A stretch of 54,533 nucleotides of DNA from contig DATKZY010000158.1 in the NCBI GenBank assembly GCA_035527715.1, positions 1-54,533 of the forward strand, in the 5' to 3' direction. Origin of the DNA: DSUN01 sp035527715. Its GTDB lineage: Bacteria; Planctomycetota; PUPC01; DSUN01. Each line of letters starts with the position of its first letter. Position 1 is the first letter of the stretch. The notes beneath the pieces are model-generated. The model was not told the origin of the DNA, did no database searches, and saw nothing but the letters and a program-made list of their open reading frames with translations. The position numbers and the translations under genes are program-made. This document shows, one piece after another, positions 24,701 through 32,800 of this stretch.

Positions 24701-26813
24701 AGGCCTTCAGGCCCAGGTAGCCGCGGTCGCTCTCGAAGCCGGTGAGGAAGGCCATGCTGTCGGGCTTGGCGAGGATCAACTCGCGGGTGGCGGAGACGCT
24801 TCCGTCGGCGGCGTCGGAGGCCACGACCTGGAGGCGGAGCGGGCCGAGGCGGCGCGCGGCTTCGGCGCCGTGCTTCGCCAGCTCGACGCGGAAGCTCGCC
24901 AGCTCCGTCGGGGACAGGCTGAGGGTCTCGGCGCCCGTGGCGATGGCGTCGCCCGCGCGGTCGAGAAGCGTCCAGGCGGCCCGCACCTTGCGCGCGCGGG
25001 CGGGCGAGGCATTCTGAACTGTGACCCAGGCCCCGTGCTTGGGGTCGAAGCGGCGGTCGGCGTCGTCGTAGCCGATGTGGACCGCCAGGGTGGTGGCCGC
25101 CTCCTGCTGGGTATGGACGACGATGGGGCCGAGGAGGACGGAGCCGGCGCCATCGGCCTTTTCGGGTGCGATGCGGAAGGCGGTTAGCTCGAGGGGGAAA
25201 TCAATCTCGTTGGTCGAGCCGCGCGGCGCGTTGCTGCCGAGGCCGTCGCCGGGCAGGGGCACCTCGACGTAGCGCCAGTCGGTGAAGTCGAGGGTGCACA
25301 GGGACAGTTCGCCGTTGCGGATGCGGCGCCAGCCGCCCGACCAGAAGTCGGCGGAGTCCGTGTAGTCGAGCGTGAGGGCCGAGAGGCGGGCGCCGCTGCC
25401 GTCGCCCTTCACCCACACGCCGAGGCGGAAGGCGTTGCCGGGCAGATAGCGCTCGCGCCCGTTGTAGACCACCGCGTCGCCCGTATAGTCCACGCGCAGG
25501 GCGAAGCCGGGGGTTTTCGGTTTTCGGTTATCGGTTGTCGGGGTTGGGGCCGAGGGTGGCATGGCGCCCTCGCGCTGCCTGTTCTGCCATTCCACAATCC
25601 GCATTCCGCATTCCGCATTCGGAGCGTCCACGCGGCAGATGGCGGCGGTGGTCTGCGCCCAGGGGCTGCACCGCTGGCCCTCGCCGTGGCACCAGTCGTT
25701 CCAGGAGCCGACGCCGCGCCCGTCGCGGAGGTCGCCGGGGAAGCCGGCGGTGAACCAGCGGCCGGCGACGTCGGAGAAGTCGTCGAAGAGAAGCACGCTG
25801 TTGGCCATTACGACCTTGCTCTCGGTCCTCTGCGAGAGCTGGGGCAGGTCGGCGGACACGACGTCGGCCTCGATGGTGAAGGGGGGGAGGAAGACCTCGA
25901 GGTTGTCGGGCTTCAGCTCGAGCTTGACTTCCTTGGCCTCGTTGGGGGCGAGGGTGGCCTGGAAGTCCTGGGCGGCGACGCGGTTCTGATTGCGGTCGGT
26001 GACGGTGAGGCGCGTCTGGACCCTGGCAGGGGAGCGGACGAAGCTCCGCACGTCGAGTGCGATGGCGAGGTCCCGGGCGAAGGCGCGGGCCGGCGGCCCG
26101 AGGAGGCGCGTGGCCAGCGTGGCGGGCGGGCCGCCGGTGGCGGGGTAGAGCCGCAAGTCGTCGAGGAGCACGACCGCTTCGGACAGGTCGCCCTCCTTCC
26201 GCTTCCCGCGGAAGTCGAGGCGTTCCCACCAGATGATGCGTCCCGCGGCGACCCCCTGGAGGTCGAGGGTCAGCTCCCGCCAGTCGGCGAAGTCGAGGCG
26301 CGTGGCGGGGGGGCTGACGCGCTGGGGGTCGCGGAGCTGTCGGTTGCCCTGGGAATCCACGAGCGCCTCGGCGTGGAGGAAGGTGAGGCGCATCTCGTCG
26401 CCCGTGCCGTTGCCCCTGACCCAGAGCCGCGCCTGGCCCGGCCCGGGGATGCGGATGGCCTCTTGGGGGAAGGAGAGCCAGGCGTGCGGCTGCTTGGGCG
26501 TGAGCGAGTAGGCGAGGCGAGCGGCGGCGAGGCCGACCTTCGGCTGCTCGAAGTCGGCCTCGGCCCGCGCTGTGCCGGTGCCGGGGAGGCGCGCGGTGAA
26601 GTTCTCGATGAGGTGGTAGCCGGCGGCGAAGGCGGGAAGAGAATGCAAAAGGCAAAAGGCAAAGGGCAAGATGCAAAATGGCCGAAGGGGGAGCAAGCCG
26701 CGCGAGACGGTCTTCGCCCGACACTTTGCACTTTCCACTTTGCACTTTTCACTTTGCACTTGTCTTCTCCCGCTTTGGCCCCCAGGCGATGGCGGCGCCT
26801 TCGTAGGAGACAT
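21732..26813 (-). CDS. Giant secreted glycoside hydrolase-like protein with C-terminal NPCBM domain
   Basis: Up to 1,693 residues. The first ATG (26813) lies inside the preceding gene; GTG or TTG codons farther in are possible, so the start is uncertain. The export signal is hydrophobic residues 40-64 (LRPFCILPFAFCLLHSLPAFAA), which are encoded by a microrepeat island. Several beta-sandwich, CBM-like regions follow. A TIM-barrel-like region lies at about 1000-1300, with FVLWNNPEAGP and LLLGGMNP resembling clan GH-A motifs. The last 150 residues (from about 1545) form an NPCBM domain with ALRWARNAIGAPLAV, FANGIGVFAQS and RLLVTDAGDGNKGDAANW. Repeat-derived in-frame segments occur at about 397-434 and 989-1000. 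It is likely an outer-surface glycan-acting protein; catalysis is unproven because the acid residues do not form a textbook motif. Confidence 0.8.
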   Translation of the reverse strand: MSPTKAPPSPGGQSGRRQVQSEKCKVESAKCRAKTVSRGLLPLRPFCILPFAFCLLHSLPAFAAGYHLIENFTARLPGTGTARAEADFEQPKVGLAAARLAYSLTPKQPHAWLSFPQEAIRIPGPGQARLWVRGNGTGDEMRLTFLHAEALVDSQGNRQLRDPQRVSPPATRLDFADWRELTLDLQGVAAGRIIWWERLDFRGKRKEGDLSEAVVLLDDLRLYPATGGPPATLATRLLGPPARAFARDLAIALDVRSFVRSPARVQTRLTVTDRNQNRVAAQDFQATLAPNEAKEVKLELKPDNLEVFLPPFTIEADVVSADLPQLSQRTESKVVMANSVLLFDDFSDVAGRWFTAGFPGDLRDGRGVGSWNDWCHGEGQRCSPWAQTTAAICRVDAPNAECGMRIVEWQNRQREGAMPPSAPTPTTDNRKPKTPGFALRVDYTGDAVVYNGRERYLPGNAFRLGVWVKGDGSGARLSALTLDYTDSADFWSGGWRRIRNGELSLCTLDFTDWRYVEVPLPGDGLGSNAPRGSTNEIDFPLELTAFRIAPEKADGAGSVLLGPIVVHTQQEAATTLAVHIGYDDADRRFDPKHGAWVTVQNASPARARKVRAAWTLLDRAGDAIATGAETLSLSPTELASFRVELAKHGAEAARRLGPLRLQVVASDAADGSVSATRELILAKPDSMAFLTGFESDRGYLGLKAYTLDTSPPTGKAAAATSTAQAHSGKRSLALAWDKAKKPEPRPGQPLPRALLVASVDPPLPGVPTDLELWLHGDGSGALFYPLIGDTEGVSHGGHFRTFDLFLARAGRGGPAHNAVKVDWQGWRKLEFRLPAIPPGWNKPMPVLGFVPSYPLGLHLAVDPADARAERGTLYVDDIRVRTHLEPAARLSLSYEPPGESNVLPPGAAVRVTVSNADASAARTAILSGGIFGWRGQRLSGPDEKLALRPGETREIEFAKSLPPGAFALRAKLTEGERVLASIEEDILVTTLPKVLEPSGGDNPLASEWKLRAAIQDRFTLVDEDWDWVEHHAGNVQLDSARQRMRPVAERGADPWLLLGYSAYWAAGIGLEQLKAGAFERRLRDAGHAVDTFLVPERPADWDDYACEVMRGLGKEVAGFVLWNNPEAGPIAVPPERFAKMLQAADTWRRRYCPQTPLLLGGMNPATAAPYVRKLAEHGALDCFTGINVRLDVGRFSPEDARVPATVRELQAALREGAKEPKSVLLTDLDWAVEAEARGLSAFDQAAYLARSELLLHDLGIRPALSVTNMDHARLGLGLTHRRRVSAPPLSEQPETFQLRPAWWAVCRTRQFLDALTPQGAVEVQDVVPGRTRCLLYTRKGDGKAVAIVWRNDDAGDLTFAHTGASVEAAEDIFGTPVPARDGWYAVGKVPVLFILGGQTAGLSRLWVRDGAESAWPQRVLAVFTPATGQAHGYAQTDGEATTLAGRTVTGSAAEWQGLKFPKGGVERFTLAVPAGADLVLRKRFLLDDAGQKAEVVLNGKPVGTWDLSRSAAELQGGLRETIFFVPMAGKTRAAIEVRYQGAANTTGWCALEFCGGDFPLSAVGPLHADQNVGALRWARNAIGAPLAVGQTRFANGIGVFAQSLQEFALNGQFRRFTATVGVDAVTEGRGSVVFEVHADGKKLWASPVMSGLDEPRKLDLDVSGVNRLRLLVTDAGDGNKGDAANWCEPTLHR
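23814..23845. repeat. Perfect palindrome inside the NPCBM protein gene
   Basis: A 13-base stem CCCTCCCGAAGGT with a 6-base loop is inserted in frame, encoding LPKVLEPSGG. The core CCTCCCG.AGGT is shared with 6391-6419. Confidence 0.85.
25511..25622. repeat. Two microrepeat islands inside the NPCBM protein gene
   Basis: 25511-25541 is a GGTTTTCGGTTTTCGGTTAT-type 7/8-base repeat and 25586-25622 is a CGCATTCCGCATTCCGCATT 8-base repeat. Both are translated in frame (PTTDNRKPKTP and NAECGMRIVEW). They interrupt a beta-sandwich between VDAP and FALRVDYTG. Confidence 0.85.
26642..26762. repeat. Microrepeat island spanning a gene junction
   Basis: 26642-26681 has GGCAAAA-type units and 26721-26762 has CACTTTGCACTTTCCACTTT-type units, with mixed sequence between. 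The second tract contains the stop codon and last residues of the upstream giant gene. The first tract encodes the hydrophobic core of the downstream signal peptide. Confidence 0.88.
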
Positions 26814-29800
26814 AGGTTCGCGGCGGCACGCGCGTGTCGCTCACCGCGCGGGCCGCCACGAGGAACAGCTTGTCGCCGTAGGGCACGAGGGCGATGACCT
26901 TGCCCGGGCTCTCGGGCGCGCGGAGGCGCGGATCGGGCTGGCCGTCGGCGCGGCGGAGAACGAGGGGGCCTTTCTCTGTGGGGACGAGGAGTTGGGACTG
27001 TGTGGCGACGGGCTGGCCGGTGAGGCGGGTGCCGAGGTCGCGCTTCCAGCGCACCGCGCCGTCGTGGCCGACGAGGGCGGCGATGCCCTGGTCGCTGACC
27101 GCGGCGACGCCCTCGGGCGTGACCACGGGGCAGCACGAGACGTAGCCGCCGATGTCAACGCTCCAGAGCGGCTTGCCGCTGGCGGCGTCGAAGGCGTGCA
27201 GGCGGCCCTCCTCATCGCCGATGAGGACCCTGCCCTCGTGGACGGCGGGGCTGGAGCGGGTGAACTGGGCGATGGGCGCCTTCCAGGCCAGCGTGCCCCG
27301 CGCGGCGTCGAGGGCGTAGAGGAAGCCGTCCCACGAGGCGAAGAACACGCGGTCGGCGGCGAGCGCGGGGGCGCTGCGCACCTTGCCGCCCGTGGGGAAC
27401 TCCCACAGGAGGAGGCCGGAATCCACATCCACCTTGTAGAGCCGGCCGTCGTCGGAGCCGAAGTACACCTCGTCGCCGCTCGGCGTGGGCGAGGAGCAGA
27501 CGCGGCCCTCGGTGGGATACGACCAGAGGGGCATGCCGTTGTCGCCGACGGCGTGGAGGCGATAGTCCGCGGAGCCGACGAGGAGCCGGCCGCGATAGCG
27601 CGCGGGTGTGGTCGTTGGCGTCACCGTCGCCAGGTTCCACACCGGCCCCCAGTTCATCCAGCGGCCCGAGCGGTCCTTCGGGTCCGGCTCGCGCACGACG
27701 ACGGAGCGGATGCGCCCGTTGGCGTCGCCGAACGTGAAGGTGTCGGCCATTGCGGTCGTGCCCGCGTAGTAGGCGGGCTGGTGAATGGACAGGCGGCCCA
27801 ACTCGGCGTAGTCGCCCACGAGGTCGGGCGGCAGCTTCGCGGGGACGTGCGACGGCGCGCTCATGAACATCGGTGCACCGAGGGGGTCGTCGGACAGGCC
27901 CGTGCCGGCCTTGGCCATCTCGGGGCCGCCGAGCGGGCCGTAGACCTCGATCTCCGTCAGGCATTCGTTCCGCGCCCGGTGGACTCCCGGCAGCACCTTG
28001 ATGGCGTCCGTGTGCAGGAGCTTGGGGAAGTGGACGACGATGAATCGCCGGCGGTTGCACCGCACCAGGGCCACGGCCTCGGGCAGCTTCGTCTCCAGGT
28101 TGTTCGCCACGACGCTGATCGTCGAGTACACGTTGTCCGGTGTGGCGTTATTCAGGTAGAGCACGAGGTGCGACACGTAGGCCGCCCGGGTGAGGACGAC
28201 GCTGAAGGCTGCGCTGTCGGGCTGGTAGAACCAGACGGGGCCGACATCGTCGAGGCGACCGTTGTGGAGGAGTGCCTGCTCCTGGGCGAAGCGGGTGGCG
28301 GTCGAGACGAGCCCCTGCTTGAGCGCGACGACGTGGTTGCGGCTGCGGAGCTTGTCGGTGAGGCTGGCGGGGATGCGGTTGTACTGCACGCGGATGTCGC
28401 GGACGAAGGTGGGCTCGATAGCGTGCAGTTCGGGGTCGGCCAACAGGTTGGCCGAGGGGAAGCGGACAGGGCGAAGGCTCACGTCGTCCACCAGCGCGGC
28501 GCCGCCCTCCGCCTCGAAGCCGACCTCGATGCCCGTGGTGTCGGCCATCGTCTTCACGGCGAGGCGCCCGAAGGCCCATTCGCCGGGCCTTGCCGCGAAC
28601 TTCGAGGCGGTGAGCGTCTCCTTGCCGCCGCGCAGCAACGCGCCCGCGACCATGCGTGTTCGGGCGTCGCCCACCCGGTAGAAGAATTCGAGCAGGTAGG
28701 TGGCGGATGGGACAACCTTGCGCTGGAGCTTCTGGGTGACGAGTTGCCCCGCGGCGAGCGCAAGGCTCTGTCTCCCCGTGCGGCCCGGAGCCGCGAAACG
28801 GGCCTCGCCGTCCCACGCTTCCTTGCTCTCGAAGCCGCGGTTCTCGACCTGCTCCAGGCCCATGCGCAAGATGTCCTTGAAGTCGTCGGGGCGGTCCTGG
28901 CCGACCGGGAAGAACTCCTCGGTGGAATCGGGGTCGCGCTGTTCGGCCTGGCGGACGTAGGCGGGGTAGTCGCTTGGGGGCACCTCGTGGTGGTCGCGGA
29001 GGCGTGTCTGCCACAGGAGCTTGCCCGCGGCATCGAGGCGGGCGACGGCGCCGTTCTGCGTGCCGGCCACGATGCCGTCGGGAGTTGGGCGAAGCACGGC
29101 CGGGAAGGGGAGCTTATGCTCCCAGAGCTGGCGGCCGGTCTTCATGTCCACGCACTGGACCAGCCCGTTGCGGTCACAGCGGAAGAGGCGCCCCTCATCA
29201 AGGCTGAGGCGGTCCAGCTCGGGCACCCAGATAGTCTCGGAGCGGGCGGCCCAGAGCGTCTGCCCCTTCGCGTCGCGGCGCTCGAGGGACTTCGGCTCGG
29301 CGAGGAGGCGGCCACCATCGCCCAGCCTGCTGCCCTGGACGGCGACGAGTTCGCCCCGCTTGCCGTCGGCCTGAAGGGGGAAAGCGAGGCCCTTCGAGTG
29401 GACCCAGGGGACAGGGGAGCCGGCGGGCCACGTGACCCACCAGCCCCAGGGGCTGGTGTGGTTGCCGGGGTCGTCGTCGTTCTGTGTGATGACCTGGCCC
29501 GTGCGGGCGTCGAGGATCATCGGCGTGTACTTCCACACGGGCGCGATCTTGTCGGGCGCCACCTGGGTGGAGCCGCAGATGGCGTATTCGCCGTGCGCGA
29601 GGCGGGCGCCATCAGGGCTGAGGGCGAAGTCGCCCACGACCACGGTGCGGCCGAACTCCGCCCCCGCCGTCTGCACGGCCTCGGCGGGGTAGGCGGCGAT
29701 GGCCTCGGCGCGGTCGCGATACCACATTCGCTTGCCATCGAAGTCCGCCGCCAGGATGCCCGTGAGGCCGCCGATGAGAATCTGCCGCAGCGGCGGGTTC

Positions 29801-32800
29801 ACGACGACGGGCACCTCGGTGTTGATGGCGCCCTCCTGGTAGGTGTTGAAGCCGCCGTGGAAGCGCGGCCACTCGGTCGAGGCGAACTTCTTCAGCACCT
29901 TGCCGTCGGCGCCGTCGAGCAGGAACACGTGGAAGCCGCGGCCCACGGCGGCGACGACCCGCTTGCCGCCGTCGAACCACTGGGCCGTGTAGACGTTGTG
30001 CTCGGGGAGGAACTGCTTCCAGAGGAGCTTGCCGTCGGGCGAGAAGCAGAACAGGTTGTGGCCGAAGCCGTTGGTGCCGACCACCACGCGGCCCGAGGCG
30101 GGATCAACGTCCACCGCCCGAATCAGGTCTTCGCGGTTGATGGCGTCGCGGAAGCTGGAGGGCTCGCGGCCGAGCTTCTCCGCAACGGTTTCGGGTTTCA
30201 CGTTTCGGGTTTCGGATTTCGGATTTCGGCCTTCCTGCTCGCCTCTCTTGAGGGCGAGGAGTGCGTCAATGCTCCTGGCGACGCCCTCGGCGTCGCTGGC
30301 GAGCAGGCAGACGGTGTCGTGGGCGTTGGAGAAGGCGCGGGGCGCCCAGGCCACGATGGCCCGGCCCGGGCCGGGGAAGCACCCGCCGATGGGCGGCTCG
30401 GCCAGGAGGTCGCGGCGGACGATGGCCTCGATGAGCCGGTTCTCGTAGCGCTTGCCGAGGAGGATGAGCGGCGCGTCCACGAACAGCCCGGGGTCCACCA
30501 CATTGCCGCGCCACAGGCGCGTGCCGTCAATCGTCGGCTGGTCGCCATTCCAGTCCACCGGCAGCCGCACGGCGTCGGCCACGGAGGCGACCTTCGCCTC
30601 GCGGCCAGCGGCGCCGAGCGCCTGGGCGAGCCGCTGGGCGTGGGGACGCACCCACGCCTGCTCCGCGTCCACGGCGATGACGATGGCCGCCTTGGCCTTC
30701 AGAAACTCCTGGATGCGGCCGGCGTCGTGGACGCGCACGGTGCGCTCGTCGAGCGTGGCCGTGGGCAGCTCGCCAGGCTGGACGCTGATGGGCATCTCGG
30801 CGAATGCGCCGCTGATCAACTCGCGGACGCGGAGCGTCCAGTTGCCCGCCGCGACGTTCACAGGCAGGTGGAACACGCCTGCGTAGCTCGGCGTCGCCGC
30901 TCGGTACACGGTCTGGTACTCGCCGCCCGCCGGGTCGCGGAGCGCGATCTCCAGCGGGAAGCCGGCGTCAATGGTCTTGCCCGATGCATCGAGCACGGAG
31001 ACCGCGTGGTGGATGCCTTCGCCAGCCTTCACACTGGCTGTGGCCCGCAGGTCCAGGCGGGCGATGGGGGCGGGGAGGAAGGCGTAGATCTTGCCCTGAT
31101 AGGCCCGCAGGTCGGCCTTCAGGCTCATCCAGTCGCCGTCGCTCTTCACTTCGGCCGGCTTCATCTCCAGCATGTCGTAGCACGCGGGCGGGCGCCTGGG
31201 GAAGCGAAGGGTCGGCGTGTCGGGGGCCTGGTAGAGGGTCTTGTAGAGGCCGGTGAACTTCGTGTAGGCGAAGTTGGGGATGACCAGGTACTCGGCCTGG
31301 CCGCAGCGAAGCCAGTCGGGGCCGACCAGCAGGTCGTGCTCGGCGGCGGGCTGGATGCGCTTGGCGAGGAAGGCGCGGACGAGCTTCGTCGTCTCCTCCG
31401 TGCCCTCCCAGACCATCTCGGACTCGAAATCAATGTTCCGCGGGAAGGCCCCGCCCTGCTTGTCGTCGTACTCGTTGAGGTCGGAGTCGAGGCGGACAAT
31501 GCCCTCGATGGGCAGCTTGCTGGCGCGCTCGACGGCGAGGGTCTTGCCCGCGCCCACGAGGCGTTTGAGTGCGGCGAGGAGCGGCGGCGGGGCCTCCTCC
31601 TCGTAGGTGAAGCCGGGGGCGAAGACCACCTGGTAGTCCATCCCGCGGCCCGCCAGGATGTCGGCGTCGTAGAGGAAGTCGGCCGGGAACCCTGCCCGCA
31701 CGCAGGCCACCCACAGCCCCTCGCAGGCGTGCGGCAGGCTGTTCGCCTTGCGGAGGTAGAGGTGGTCGGCGGTGCGGGAGTAGTAGACGGCGACCTTCTT
31801 GTAGCCGCGCTGCCAGGCGGCGAAGAGGTCGCCGTAGCGGGTGCAGAGCGGCTCGGCGATGTCGCGCACGGTGCTGCGGTTGTCAATGCCGCTGGGGTGG
31901 CGGTAGTCGTGGCTCAGGGTGAAGTAGGTGAAGCCCTCGATCTTCTGGGAGAGGCCGAAGAATGCCTGGCGGAGCAGGTGGTCGCCGTAGATGGGCGGGG
32001 AGCCGAACGAGTGGAGCTGGGTCCAGACCGGCAGGCCGTCGCGCACCCGCAGCACGTCGGCTTGCATGGGGGCGAAGACGGGCCTATCCCCGTAGCCGCC
32101 GTCCTTGTACATCACACAGGCCGCGATGTCGAGGGGGGCGAAGACGTCGCCCGAGGTGCCGTTGGGGGCGATGTTCCCGCCGTTGCCGCCCCAGAAGCGC
32201 TGAAGCGTCAGGTTCCGCGAGGCGGGCATGACCCGCCTCACCGCCGCCGTCATCCGCTCGGAGAAGTTCCGCCAGTCCCAGTCGTCGTGGGCGGGCCAGG
32301 TGCGGTACTTGTCGAGGTCCTCGATGCGGCGGTGGCCGGCGGGGCGGCTGGCGAAGCGGTCGAGGGCCTTGAGGGCCTCGGCGCTCGTGAGCCCCTCGTG
32401 CCGCTCGCGGAAGACGACCTCCTGGGCCTTGAGGAACATCTGCGACATCGCCGTGCCGGTGTCGGCCGAGTCGTAGAACTCGTCGTAGAGGCACACGCCC
32501 TTGAGCGCGGGGCTGTGGCGCATCGAGGCGGCCTCGAGGCTCGCGTAGCGCTCACAGGCGTCGAGAATCTTCGGTTCGCGCGGCAGCATGGTGTCGTTGT
32601 AGGTGAACACGTTCTCGTAGAAGTGCAGGTTGTGTCGGACGGCGGCGTTGAGGAAGCGGTCGCGTCCGCTCGGCTGGTAGTAGCTCTCGACGGGGCCAAG
32701 CTCGGGGCGCTCCCGCACGATCTGCTCGAGGTCCAGGTCGTGGCGGAACACGCGGCTGATGTCGTAGGTCATGCCGATGAAGGCGTTGTAGCCCATCGCC

